NCBI GenBank assembly: GCA_019279435.1
Contig: JAAALK010000287.1
Span: 24,304,162 to 24,368,161 of the forward strand
Length of the DNA stretch: 64,000 bases
From: Zizania palustris
Taxonomy: Eukaryota; Streptophyta; Magnoliopsida; Poales; Poaceae
Direction: 5' to 3'
Below, piece by piece: positions 22,293 through 34,284 of this stretch (positions within the stretch are counted from its first letter, which is position 1; each line of letters begins with the position of its first letter). The notes under the pieces were generated by a model that was not told the DNA's origin, did not search any database, and saw only the letters and a program-made list of their open reading frames with translations. Made by a program: the position numbers and the translations under genes.

Positions 22293-25200
22293 TAGGGGTG
22301 GCAGTTTGGCTCGAGGCTCGTGAGCCAGCTCGGGCTCGGCCAAGCTGAGCCGAGCCTGGCTCGGCTCGCTGAGTCTCTGAGCTGAACTCGAGCCCAAGGG
22401 TCAGGTTCGATTGATGGCCGAGCCGAGCCGGCTCACGAGCAGCTCGTTGGCTCGGCCAGCTAGTCCACGGCAGCCTATTTGGCCCAATGGCCCATCTGTT
22501 TTTTATAGATTTTTAGAAAAAAACCAGTAAAAACCTAACCCTAAACCGGTCCGCCGCCCAGCCGCACAGCCCGTAGTCCCGCACCGCCGCATGCACTGAC
22601 GCACTCTCACCGCCGACCCGCCGTCTCGCTCTCGCGGTCCCGCCCGACGCCCGGCCGCCCGTCGCGTCCACGGTCCACCGTCGCCGTCGCCTGTCAGGCC
22701 GCGCCGCCCCGCCGCCTGCCCTCCACCCGCTCGCCTCGGCAGTCGGCGCTGCGCGACACTGCCGACCCTTTCCCCCTGGCCCCGCCTGCGCTCGGACCGG
22801 CACCTCACGCCTAGTTTCACGCGGTCGCGCCCCGGCGGCCCCGGCCGCACCCGGCCGCCCCCCACCAGCACCCAGGCGGCCCAGCGCCTGCGCCCTGCAC
22901 GGCTGCAGCGTTGCGGCGCTGCGCCGCGCGGCCGCCTTCGGTGACTTAGTGAGTTTGGTCCATTCCTCTGTAGGTAACTGCTGTGAATGATTGAACCTTG
23001 AACGTAGTCTTTTGCACCATGAATGATTGAACCTTGAACGTAGTCTTTTGCAGAAAAAGAGTAGTTCTTGGAACAACTTCTCGAATTTTTCACTATGAAA
23101 ACGGAGCAACAATCAAATGTGGTATACATCTTGGATTCTATTGATATCTATTTAGTCATTTTTTAGCCTTTTATGTTCATACTTTCATTACTATTTATTA
23201 TTTACTACCTACTTTGTATTTTGATTTTTGTAGATGTCTAGAGAGAATGAATTGAGTGATGAAGAAGAAAACCCTTTTGATAAGAATGATGATATGTCGG
23301 AGGAATCTTTATAACATGAGGGGGATTCTATTGACATCTCTGATGATGGATTGAATAATCGAAAGTAAAAGAAACAAAAAGGGATTAATCTTGGCAAGTG
23401 GTCTCGATCATCTTCACAAGTATGGAATAACTTTGAGAAGATCAAGATACCATCAACGGCAGAGAAAAATGGATTTGTCTTGAAGGCAAAGTGTTTGTAT
23501 TGCAAGAAATTATATTCTTACACTCAAGGATCAAACACTTCTCATCTTGGAAGACATATAAAGAAGTGTGGTGTCTACTTGAGCAAGATGGCTAAGAAAC
23601 AACATCAAACACTTCTCAACTATGCTCCATCTGAAGAAGGTGAATCTGGTTCTGGTCTTCCTGTTGTTGTCTCTCCTAGTGAGTACAATCATGATGAAGT
23701 TCAAAAATTGTTGGCTAAGATGATAATTTCCCATGAATATCCATTTAGGATGATAGAACATACATGGTTTAACATTCTGATGAAGTATTTAAATCCCGCT
23801 TACCAGTTTACTAGCAGAAAGACCATAAAAAATGAATGTATGAGCATTTTTGAGTCTAAGAAAGAAAGCCTTGCAAAGATCCTTAAAGGAGTGGATAGCA
23901 AAAGTTTGACAACTGATTTGTGGACATCTAATCAAACACTTTCTTACATGTGTTTAGTTGCACACTATATTGATAAAAATTGGAATATGCAATGTCGAGT
24001 GCTGAATTTTATTGAGTTAGACCCCCCTCACACTGGATTTGTGATAGCACAAGTTGTTTTTGAATGTGTTACTGCATGGAAGATAGAGGATAAGATAATT
24101 TCAATCACTCTAGATAATGCTTCCAACAATGATGTTGCAGTTCGGGGTTTAAAGGCAAAGTTTGCAGCTAGACAATCAACTTCTTTCAATGCTAGATATT
24201 TGCATGTTCGTTGTTGTGCTCATATTATCAATTTGGTTGTGAATGATAGGATAGCAGTCATATCACCTTTGATAACCAATGTAAGAGAATCTGTTAAGTA
24301 TATAAAGAAGTCTTTGCTTCGTTTGCACAAGTTTGTAGAAACTTGTAGATCTCTTGCATTGACAATTGGAGAAGGGCTCAAACTTGATGTTTCAACACGA
24401 TGGAATTCAACATATAATATGTTAAAAACAACCATTGCTTATAGAGAAGCATTAGTGTCTTAGGCTGATTCAGATGCAAATTATAAGTGGGAGCCTAGTT
24501 CTGAGGAATGGGATCTATTTCAAGTCATTGAACCCATACTTGAGTCTTTGGCAAAGGTTACTACAACATTTTCAGCATCAACATATCCAACTGCAAATAT
24601 ATTTTATCCTCACATTGTTACTATCAGTATAGCATTGAAGGATGCAAGTGCTTTTAGCAATGAACATTTGAGAAGGATGGGCATTGCAATGATGGACAAG
24701 TTCAACAAGTATTGGGCAGAAAAGAACAATGTTATGGTCATTGCAACTATTTTAGACCCAAGGTATAAGATGAAATACATTGATTGGGCTTTTCATAGGT
24801 TGTATGATGCTTCAAGACCTCAAATTGAGTTAGCAGATGTTCGCTCTGAGTTAGAAAGGCTTTATGAAAGATATGAGAAGGGTGAATGCCTTAAGAAAAT
24901 AGCTAGCAATAAATCCACTTCATCCTCAATTGCAACTGTGGGTACACGTTCCTTAGCAGAATGCATAGAGTTTCAGTCCTCGGTACAAACATCTTCTATG
25001 GAGCCATCTAAGAGTGAACTTTTCATCTATCTAGATGAGAAGCTTGAGAGCATGCAAGACAAAGATTTCAATTTGCTTCAATGGTGGAAGGCGAATGCAT
25101 GTAGATTTCCAATAGTATCAAAGATGGCAAGGAACTTCTTAACTATACCGACCACCTCTGTGTCTTCAGAATCCACTTTTAGCACCGGCGGTAGAGTTCT

Positions 25201-26181
25201 AGATGACTATCAGAGCTCTCTACATCCAGCTACAGTGGAGGCATTAGTGTGTGCTTCTAGCTGGATCAGAGGTTCTTATAATGATTCTAGAGCTAATGTG
25301 AGTATGTGACTGTGGTAAATTAATTTGTGCTTTTGTCTTTTATTCTTATGCATTCACTTTACAATTCATTATGATTCATCACTAACTTGATCACTATGAC
25401 TTTTTAGGATCAAGAAGATGTCGATGTCGATGTTGAGACCATTCCATTTCCTACGAGTGTGGTCGGAAGCAATGGTGTCCTTTAAATTTCTTTGTTAAAA
25501 TTCTAGACTTGTGATTGTGGACTATGTTAAATTGTGGTTGTGGTCTTGTACTTTTGTGGACTTGTGCTCTTGTGGAGTTGTGGTGAACTTGTGATATGCC
25601 GTATGCGAACTTGTACTTGTGAGTTGTGAATTGTGGTTGTGGTCTTGTGGACTTATTATGAACTTGTGGTCTTGTGGTCGTGGACATGAACTTGTCACTT
25701 GTGCTTTAATTGTGCATTTGTGCTTTTTGTGGACATGTGGTTACTTATGAGTTATGTCATATGTGATGTAGTCATGTGGACTTTGAAATTATTTTTTATG
25801 GCTTGATGAATGATGACTTGATGTTATGGCTTTTGTGGACATGTGGTTACTTCATGCTAGTTGATGTATTGATATAATCATATAATGATGTATTGACGTT
25901 GAATACTTGAATGTCTGAGAAAGAATGTTTAGAAATTGGAATGATGAAATTTTTAATTGATATGTGATTTTTATTATTATGTTTAAAAATTACTATTGTG
26001 ACAAGTGCAAAACAGACAAAAATGGACAAAATTACTATTAGTTTATAAAATGAAAACTAAAAATTTATAGATTTTTTGCTATTTAATTGAACAAATGCAA
26101 AACGGGCGAGCCGAGCCGAGCCCAGATTTTGGCTCGCTCGACTGGCCAAGCCGAGCTAGGCTCGGCTCGTTGCTAGCCCTA
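22293..26181 (+). mobile_element. hAT transposon with near-complete transposase (3.9 kb)
   Basis: Ends are TAGGGGTGGCAG (left) and GCTAGCCCTA (right), flanked by a perfect 8-bp duplication GGTTGAGT (22285-22292 and 26182-26189). Both subterminal zones (about 22310-22460 and 26100-26170) carry many GAGCCGAGC-type repeats in both orientations, typical of hAT transposase binding. A GC-rich leader precedes the transposase gene. Downstream of it (25499-25740) lies a degenerate cttgtgg tandem repeat. The intact duplication argues for a fairly recent insertion although the transposase carries stops. Confidence 0.92.
23095..25485 (+). pseudogene. hAT transposase, interrupted by three in-frame stops
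   Basis: Probable exons: a short 23095-23121, the main 23234-25297 and a last 25408-25485, joined at plausible GT-AG sites (TTGTAG|ATG; GCTAAT|GTGAGT; TTTTTAG|GAT). The main exon carries a BED zinc finger (C..C then HLGRHIKKC, about 23490-23570), a central RNase-H-like region including LTTDLWTS and DVSTRWNSTYNML, and a C-terminal hAT dimerisation domain (LLQWWKANACRFP, TSVSSESTFSTGGRVLDDYQ) at about 25020-25290. Everything is in one frame except for nonsense codons TAA at 23312, TAA at 23366 and TAG at 24461. Such proteins cut and rejoin the element ends. With three stops it is predicted to be inactive, though the first two lie before the BED domain. Confidence 0.88.
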
Positions 26182-26343
26182 GGTTGAGTGCAGATCAAAA
26201 GTAGACGACGAGGTCACGAGAAGCATCTCATCGTTGACGCAGCCGAAGCTAGCTTGGCCGCCGATGCGCGCGTTGGAGCCAGGATGGGTCATGGGTGGCA
26301 ACCGGCCGGGCAGGGGCTGCGAGCTGATGAGGCCGACGGCGAC

Positions 26344-26837
26344 TAGGGGTGGCAATGGGGCGGGGCGGGTCCGGGTTGGTGAATACCAGACCTGAACCCG
26401 GACTCGGTAGGACCCGGCCCCGTTAGCCCCGCGGGTGAAATTTTTCACCCGAACTCGGACCCGTTTTGAAATTTAAAAGTATACAAATGACATAATTTAT
26501 AAATCACAAATATAAAAAAAATTCAAACTAAATATCAACGTAAATCATCTTGTTTATATTTTCCAACATTCCAACAAACAAAATTCATCAATATTAAAGT
26601 TAGGTTTTTTGTCATCTTACATTGGACCGATATATATATACATATACATATACATATACATATATATGAGATTTTTTATTTATTGGGCCGGGGACCCGCG
26701 AGTCAAATAATCAACCCGAACCCGAACCCGACTTTATACGGGGCCTCGACCCGATGAACCCGCGGGTGAAAAATTGAACCCGTCCCCGGCCCCGTAGGGG
26801 CGGGTCCCCGGCCCCAACGGGGATATTGCCACCCCTA
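26344..26837 (-). mobile_element. non-autonomous hAT (TAGGGGTGG family), copy 2
   Basis: Ends TAGGGGTGGCAAT and ATATTGCCACCCCTA, flanked by a perfect 8-bp duplication ACGGCGAC (26336-26343 and 26838-26845). It is the reverse-orientation counterpart of the 20909-21387 copy, sharing the gaacccg-rich ends and the AT-rich centre. It shares its terminus with the larger 22293-26181 hAT, which may have supplied transposase. Confidence 0.9.
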
Positions 26838-26845
26838 ACGGCGAC

Positions 26846-27259
26846 GGGATAATCAGTCATTAACGGCTCGGTTGGCCTTAGCAGGCTTGTCAAATACACT
26901 GCGGATCTCGTTCCGGTTTGACTCTATCATCTGAATGTTTCGGTAATCGGTACCGGTTAATATCAATATACGTTTCCAGAGTCTTAATAAAATAATATAA
27001 ATTTATTTTATATAATATTTTATTTAACAGAATAAACTAACAGAATTATATATATATATATATAATTAAGTTCATAACTTCATAGTTCTCGAATATAGTT
27101 AGTTTACGACTTAGTTTAATACATTACAACGCATATGTAAAATAAAGTTGAATATGTGATTTTACATTACATATTTTTTAAAAATCAAGAATCAAGATTA
27201 CAAAATTAAAACATTGAACATTTATATTATTTGCTTTCTAGCTTGTCTCTTAGAGCTAT
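26846..27259. other. AT-rich intergenic sequence
   Basis: Nothing recognised apart from a short (TA)n run near 27047-27064. Confidence 0.4.
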
Positions 27260-27492
27260 TGATAACAGTAGTGGCGGGCAGATGATGTCAGCGCGTCCAT
27301 TACCGTTGTTGACATAGTGGTGGCGGACAGATGAGGTCAACGCGCCCGCCACTGCTGTTGACACAGCGGTGGCGGGCACTCTGTTTGCCACTGCTAACCA
27401 GGGATAGCAGTGGCGTTAGAGCAGTGGCGGACTGGATGCCCGCCACTACAGGTCGGTTTTGCCCGCCGCTACAGTATCGCTTTGTAGTAGTG
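27260..27492. mobile_element. CACTA-type MITE, left end degraded
   Basis: The right end reads TTTGTAGTAGTG (inverse CACTACTACAAA). The interior has the same gtggcgggca and gcccgccact words as the copies at 18409 and 60470. The left terminus is not intact. Confidence 0.65.
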
Positions 27493-27993
27493 GCCTATCT
27501 CTCAAATATATGAATTCAACAACGTCTATTTCGCAAATTATAAAAAAAATGCATATTCTACTCAACGAGTAACTAGTAAACTAAAAATAATATTATTTAA
27601 TTTGAAGAACCAATATTCATACTTAAAACTCATGTCTTAGCACTGCATTTTCGATGTATGAAATTAATACTAAGATAAAATAGATTATTTTATAAAACCT
27701 TATTTCAAAGTTGTGGATGTTTTAAATACTCCGCAACGTGCTCATTTGATTGGTATGATAAATTAATGTATAATAGCTGTCATCTCTGTTACTCTCTGCT
27801 CGATTGGTATCATGGAGGAGTTGACTAGTTGACTGAGGGGGCTTGGATGATTGGATGTTTTTTCCAGCTAACCTTAATGGGCTACCGTGAACAATTCTCT
27901 CAGGTTCGACAAAGTTTGGGTTAGAAATGGATGCTCGTTGATGGGCCAACCGACTTCGTCTCGTCGCCTTGTTCTAGAAGAGTTGGTTGATCC
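27493..27993. other. AT-rich flank and probable LINE 5' UTR
   Basis: AT-rich to about 27780, then more balanced sequence that probably belongs to the LINE 5' UTR. No exact 5' boundary or target duplication could be set by eye. Confidence 0.35.
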
Positions 27994-30108
27994 GGGGGGG
28001 TCCAATGGCGAGCGCGGGTGGGCTGGCTCGGGATCGGAAGAATCTGCGGCCCAGCCACAGAGGCTGACGGGGGAGGTTTTGAGTCTAACCAGGTTTGTGA
28101 GCGGACGGTTTCCTACCTTTCTCCACTCCGCCGCCTTGGTGCTAGGGTTCCTGGTGAGGGCTTCTCACTTGACTCGGTGATTCACCATTCGTGGCGGTCG
28201 CTCCTCCCGAAGTGGGTGTGGATCCCGCGGGGTGCTCCAATCTCTGAAGAGGTGGTGGAAAGTGGTTTTCCGGCTTCTGCAGAAGATATCCGGAGGTTTG
28301 GTGTTTTCGCTAAATCTCTCCGTCGGGGTGTGCCGAGGTTCGTGGATTCTCGCTCTTTTGTGGAGGTTGTGAAAGGGGATCAGATGGATCGTCAGTGGGG
28401 GAAGGATGCTAAGGGGAATAAAAGGAGGTTGTTCGATCGCGATGTGCCACGAGGGGATCGTGAGCTAGGTCGTGGGGGCGATGGAGGTGGCTGTGGCCAG
28501 CGGTGGCCGGGGTGGGAGAAGAAGTCGTCGGAAGTTCCACGCAAGGAGGATAGGGCGTTCGTCTGGAGGCGGGAGGAGGGTCAGGGCAGCAGTCAGCAGA
28601 GGTGCGATCTGAGGGGTGGCCGTGACCCCAAGCCGGAGGAGTTTACTTGCTTCAACTGCGGTCTTCCTGGCCATCATCAGGCGAGTTGCTCAAATCCGAC
28701 TATCTGCTTTGTTTGTAAGAAAACTGGTCACATTTCGTCTGGTTGCCCGACGCTGGTGTCTCGGCCTGGTCCCAAACAGATGGGCTTATTGGAGTTATGC
28801 GCATATGGCCTGCCAAATCAAGATTTCCACCATGTGGAGACTCCTGTGAGTGATGTTAAGGCAATGAATCATGCTGTCACGGGGATTCTGACTGTGGAAG
28901 AGGGGGAGTGTTCTGAGTCACATATTTTAATTGAACTGAAGCATCTGTATTCTGTGAGTTGGGATTGGTTAGTGCTTCAGGTGGATAAGGATCAGTTCCT
29001 CATTGAGTTCCCTTCGAAAGAAGCGAGATGGGAGTTAGCAAGGCTTAAATGTTTTGCATTTCAAAGATTCAAAGTGAGGGCTAACATTAGGGTTTCAGAC
29101 AGGGACATTCATGCGTCTTCAGAACTGCATGTGGTTTGGGTGAGGGCCTTCGGTCTTCCCCAGATTGCTAGAGAAGAGGAGTATGTGATGAGCATCGCTA
29201 AGTTGATTGGCAAGCCTTCAGAGGTTGATCGTCTTTCGTTGTCTCGTTCGGGTCCAATTCGTGTGAAGGTGTTCTGCAGAGATCCGTTGATGATTGAGGG
29301 GGTGTCTGAGTTGTTTATTAATAAAGTGGGTTACAAGATAAAGTGGGTGCCGGAATTAGATGGTGTGGGAGCTTCCAAACTCAAGCCCGACGGGTTTAAA
29401 GTTGATCAAGGCAAGGGTAAGTATGTTGATAAGGGGGCTGGGGGTGAGTTTGATAATTTTGCTGAAGATGATTCCCCGGATGATTCTGTTCTGCCTAGTG
29501 GGGATGACAACCGGGGAGGGGACAAGTTGAATGAAGCTGATGAGTTTGCAAAGGAGTCTGATGAAATGTCTGAGGATGACGTCCTATCAACAACTCCTGA
29601 TGTCTACTGCCGTTCGGTGGGAGGGGAGGTTGATGGGACCCAAGTCACTGAAGATCAGCAGGATAAGGGTAAATCTAGAGTGGCTGTGGAAGTGAATGTT
29701 AGGGGGAATGTGGAGGATGCAGCAGTTGGGGGAGGTTTCCATCAGGCAGAGGAAATACTACCTGGTTTGTCTAAAGATGGGTTGGATTCGGTGACTCAGG
29801 TTGATTCACATGTGATGTCTAGGGAGGAGGATAATGATCAACTAGTGAATGATGAGGAGGTTGCGGCAAAGGAGGCTGAGGAGTTCCAAGCAGTTCAAAA
29901 GAAGAAGGCTGGTAGAGCCAGGGCTGTTAAAGGACCAGCAGTGGCTGTTAGGCAAAGCTCCAGGATTAAAAGGGATGGTGTTTCCATTGTTGCCAAGGCT
30001 CAGAAAAGGGCGGATTCTAAAAATGACATAACAGGTATGTCTCGGTTTGCAATCTTACATTCAGTAGACGAAGAGAGATTATCGAGAATTGCTGATGGGT
30101 CGGGGTGA
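27994..30108 (+). CDS. LINE ORF1, zinc-knuckle protein
   Basis: About 700 codons open with no stop. It has two CCHC knuckles in tandem (CFNCGLPGHHQASC and CFVCKKTGHISSGC) at about 28645-28750. A central domain like those of plant LINE/gag-related proteins follows (about 28860-29400, with WLVLQVDKDQFLIEFPS and IRVKVFCRDP). The C-terminal third is acidic and low-complexity, ending in a basic patch (RQSSRIKRDG). The role in the family is to coat element RNA. The initiation codon is uncertain: the frame opens after a TGA just upstream of 27994, and the first good in-frame ATG comes only at about 28384. It is the one LINE frame still uninterrupted. Confidence 0.75.
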   Translation, partial: GGVQWRARVGWLGIGRICGPATEADGGGFESNQVCERTVSYLSPLRRLGARVPGEGFSLDSVIHHSWRSLLPKWVWIPRGAPISEEVVESGFPASAEDIRRFGVFAKSLRRGVPRFVDSRSFVEVVKGDQMDRQWGKDAKGNKRRLFDRDVPRGDRELGRGGDGGGCGQRWPGWEKKSSEVPRKEDRAFVWRREEGQGSSQQRCDLRGGRDPKPEEFTCFNCGLPGHHQASCSNPTICFVCKKTGHISSGCPTLVSRPGPKQMGLLELCAYGLPNQDFHHVETPVSDVKAMNHAVTGILTVEEGECSESHILIELKHLYSVSWDWLVLQVDKDQFLIEFPSKEARWELARLKCFAFQRFKVRANIRVSDRDIHASSELHVVWVRAFGLPQIAREEEYVMSIAKLIGKPSEVDRLSLSRSGPIRVKVFCRDPLMIEGVSELFINKVGYKIKWVPELDGVGASKLKPDGFKVDQGKGKYVDKGAGGEFDNFAEDDSPDDSVLPSGDDNRGGDKLNEADEFAKESDEMSEDDVLSTTPDVYCRSVGGEVDGTQVTEDQQDKGKSRVAVEVNVRGNVEDAAVGGGFHQAEEILPGLSKDGLDSVTQVDSHVMSREEDNDQLVNDEEVAAKEAEEFQAVQKKKAGRARAVKGPAVAVRQSSRIKRDGVSIVAKAQKRADSKNDITGMSRFAILHSVDEERLSRIADGSG

Positions 30109-30334
30109 TTTTGGGGTCATCTCCAGAAATGGTTACTGAACAAATTCAACTGATAAAAGCTAAGGAACTGGCGCAGGCGTTATTGTTTGCCGCTCAAAAA
30201 AGCACTAATGGTGAAGGGGGGACTGTAAAAGAGGTGAGGTCGGATGGGGGGGTGTCTACTTCAGAGGTGGGTGTTGCAGAGGGCTCTGCAGTCCCTGGCC
30301 TTCCATTGTTTTGGGGGGAGGGTTTGGGAGACTC

Positions 30335-33300
30335 ATGAAAGCTCTTTTCTAGAACATTAGGGGGCTTGGCAACGTTGCCAAGCGTAGACAGCTCACTGAT
30401 TTCTATAGAAAATATTTGTTTGATTTTGTTTGTCTTCAAGAAACGTTTAGAGAGACTTAAACTACCAGGGAGCTTCAAAGTTTTTGTCTCAACAAGGATT
30501 TTTTCTGGTGTACTAAACCGACGTTAGGCCACTCTGGGGGGTTGCTGAGTGGAGTGAATTTAGACTTGTTTAATGTTATCAATGTCGATCAAGGTCGGTA
30601 TTTCATTAGTTTTGGTGTCGAGTCGAAGAGGAATGGGGCTTGCTGGGAGATTCTTAATGCATATGGCCCTGTTGCGAGTGACGAGAAACTGGGTTTTCTT
30701 CAAGAATTGTCGGACAAGATCTTTGCGGTCTCAGTTCCCATTGTTCTAGGGGGTGATTTCAATTTGATTCGATCGGCTGGTGAGAAATCTAAGGGGGTGA
30801 TTCATTGGAGGTGGGTGGATGAGTTCAATAATTTTATCGAATCCATGGAGTTAGAGGAGATGGTGAAAACGGGATGTAAGTATACATGGTCAAATAAACA
30901 GAACAATCCTACTAGGGAGGTGCTAGATAGAGTCCTGGTTTCAAACACGTGGTCTATTCTTTTTCCTCTAGCTTCTGTGGTGGTCCTCCCGGGTGTGGTT
31001 TCTGATCATAGTCCTTTGGTTGTGGATCTTGATAAAAAAATTGTTCATCAGAGTTTGTCCTTTTGATTTGATAATAGCTGGTTGGAGGGTGATGAATTTA
31101 AATCCTGGCTTACCAATTAGTTGCCTAGTAGGGGGCGCGCTAGGATTTTGGACTTTTGGAAACAGCAGGGGAGTGAGCTGAGAAAAAAAATGAGGGGGTG
31201 GAGTAATAATGTTAGAAGGGCTGAGGAGATAGATAAGAAGTTGTGTTTGGAGGAAATCAAAAGGTTAGAGTATAAAGCTGACAATGGGGGATTGACTGAT
31301 GCTGAGTGGGGGTTGAGATATAACCTTGATCACCGTTTGGCCGAGATTTACCGCAGGGAGGCTGTGTACTGGCATAGGAGGAGTGGCCAGCAATGGTTGA
31401 CTCAAGGGGATGCGAACACAGGGTATTTTCATAAGGTGGCCACGAGTCGAAAAAAATCCGCCATCGTGTTCTTGGAATCTGAAGGGGGGGGTCATCCATG
31501 ATGAGGAGGGGTTACATGATCACATCTATGGCTATTACAAGCAGTTATTTGGTTCGGAATAGAGGGGGGCTTTACGTTTAGCGGCTGATATGTGGGTCAC
31601 CCGCGGGACGGTGTCAGATGTCGATAATGCTTCCTTGATTCGTTCTTTCACCATTGAGGAACTGGATGAGGCTTTTAAAGGAATGAAAGTTAACACTGCT
31701 CCGGGTCCGGATGGGTTCTCGATTAGTTTTTATAGAGCTTTTTGGGGGCATTTTAGTGTTCAGCTTAAGGAAATGCTTGATGAACTTCACCAAGACAAAC
31801 TGGACATTAGGAGAATCAACTATGGGGAGATCATTTTGCTTCCTAAAGTTAAGGATGCTTGCTCTATCAAACAATTCAGACCGATTTGCCTGCTCAATGT
31901 GTGTTTTAAGATCATTACCAGGGTTCTGAATCTGAGACTCACTAAGGTGGCTGAGAAAGTTATCAACTCGTGTCAGTCGGCGTTTATTCCCGGCCGCAAT
32001 ATCTTGGATGGGGTGGTGACTCTCCACGAGGTTCTTCACTCGATTCACTGTTCCAAACAGAGAAGTATTGTGATTAAGCTGGATTTTGAAAAGGCGTATG
32101 ACCACGTGAACTGGGATTTCTTGGGCGAAGTAATGGTTAGGAAGGGTTTTCATGACAAATGGATTAAGTGGGTTAGTAAGGTAGTTTCTGGGGGGAGGGT
32201 GGCTGTTAACATTAATGGTCGCCGTGGGGGGTTTTTCCGGACTTACAGGGGGGTGAGGCAGGGTGATCCGATGTCTCCTTTATTGTTCAATTTGGTTGCG
32301 GATGCTTTGTCTGAAATGCTAGTTCGCGCCAAATCCAATGGTCTACTGAGTGGAGTGGTTCCCCAGTTGGTGCGTGGGGGGATTACCCATCTGCAATATG
32401 CTGACGATACTATTATCATGCTGGATTTTTCTAAACAGAATCTGATTACGATCAAGTTTCTTCTTTATTGTTTCGAAAGTTTGTCGGGCTTGAAAGTTAA
32501 CTATCATAAGAGCCAATTGTTTGCTATGGGGGTGAACGAGGACGAGGCTCAATGGGCGGCCGATGGGCTTAATTGTGTTTTGGGCTCTTTCCCTATTACG
32601 TATTTAGGCGTGCCGATTAGTGCTACCAAACCTTCTCGAACGGATTTTGGGGGTATTGTTCAAAAAGTAGAGAACCGTCTATCAACTTGGAAGTGTGGCC
32701 ACTTGTCCCATGGGGGCAGGATGGTGCTCATTAACTCTTGTCTTAGTAATATTCCTCTTTATGCGATGGGGGTGTTCCTTCTTCCAGATTCAATTCACAA
32801 ACAGTTCGATCAGATTAGGAGTCGGTTTTACTGGGCAGGTCTGGGTGATAGGAAAAAATACCACATGGTCAATTGGGGGACGATGTGTATGCCTAAACAG
32901 TTTGGGGGTTTGGGCTTCATGGATACTAAAATTATGAATATTTCTCTTCTAGCTAAGTGGTTTCTCCGTTTGTTAGGGGGGCAAGACGGGGTTTGTTTCG
33001 AGTTGCTGAGAAGCAAGTACGATTTGGGTGGGAGTTATTTTGGAAAGAGGGTTCGGAAAGGGTCTTTTTTCTGGAATAGTCTGATGAAATATCGTATGTG
33101 GTACCAAAAACATTGTGTTTTCTTGGTTGGTGATGGTAGAAGGGTTAGGTTCTGGGAAGACATTTGGGTGGGGGATTTCCCCCTCAGGGTTAGCTTCGCT
33201 CCTCTCTTTGACATCTGTGCTGACCCTGAGGTGCTGGTCTTCGATGCTCGATGTAATAATTGGGATGTTGGCTTCAGGAGGTCGCTGACTCAGTCGGAGA

Positions 33301-33991
33301 ATATTTTGTGGGATAAGTTGTATGAGATTTGCTGCTCTGTTTCCTTTAGGGGAGGTTCGGATTCTATTCGGTGGGCTCTTGATAAAAATGGCTATTCTGT
33401 AAAGTCTCTGTATAATTGGCTTTCCTTCCATGGGGTTGGGGACAATGATTTGAAACTTGTTTGGAAATGTGTGCCCCCCTTAAGGTTAAGTGTTTCCTGT
33501 GGTTGGCTCTGCGAGGGAGGATTCAGGTTGGTGAGCAACTGGGCAGGAAGATGTGGGCTGGGAATCCTCATTGCAAACTGTGCCATCAGATTGAGTCAGT
33601 TGATCATCTGTTGTTTCAATGTCCCCTGTCCAAATTCACGTGGTGTTTGGTGAGGGATTCCTTTGACTGGTTGCGTTGTCCGGAGGGTATTTCGGATATT
33701 TTCCTGGTTCTGGGGGGCGGTTTGTCGAGTCGGCAGAAAATTAATCTGTTGGGTGTTTACGCAGCGGTTTTTTGGGCGTTGTGGATTAATAGAAATGATT
33801 ATGTGTTTAATGGAGTGATTTTGACTAATGTCCTTAATGTGCCTTATCGGGTGACATGTTTTTTTGATCAGTGGACGAAGCTGGCGTCGATCAAGAGTTT
33901 GGAGGGAGTGTCAAGGTGCCGGGACTCGCTCCGTGCTCAAATCCAAGTGTTGGCAAGTGCCGTGCCGGCAAGCGCGCCGTCCGAAGGGTGA
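30335..33991 (+). pseudogene. LINE ORF2 (endonuclease and reverse transcriptase), five stops and two frameshifts
   Basis: Starts ATG at 30335 and reads as an AP-type endonuclease (NIRGLGNVAKRRQL, VCLQET, GGDFN, SDHSPLV), then reverse transcriptase (PGPDGF, RPICLLN, KLDFEKAYD, GVRQGDPMSP, catalytic QYADD at about 32395), then a zf-RVT segment (CKLCHQIESVDHLLFQCP, about 33560-33620). Nonsense codons lie at 30350 (TAG), 30458 (TAA), 31064 (TGA), 31118 (TAG) and 31560 (TAG). Frame changes occur at a G run near 31486-31492 and a C run at 33474-33479. ORF2 of plant LINEs nicks target DNA and primes reverse transcription there. This copy cannot make a full protein. Confidence 0.9.
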
Positions 33992-34284
33992 AGTTGAGTT
34001 TTGACTGAGTGGGTCGGTCTTGTGGATTGTGTTTTGCTGGTAGTTGGCTTGGTCCCACCTTGACTTTGTGTTGCTCGCTTGAAACCTGTGTTGTTCTCGT
34101 TGGGGTGTTGGTGTGTTGCTGTCTGCGCTGTTCGTTTTACCCTCGTTTGTAGCCTGTACTCTGGTGGTGTGTTTCGTTTCGTGTGCTTGATCATGTAGCT
34201 GGTAACCCCAGCAAAACTGGTGACTGGTTTTCGCTTTCAATCAAAGCGGGATGTGGCTGCGGCTGCATCTATTCCTCAAAAATA

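Noticed and set aside
22503..23129. Minus-strand 200-codon frames rich in Arg/Gly/Ala
   Set aside because: They lie in the GC-rich leader of the hAT transposase gene on the opposite strand; no domain.
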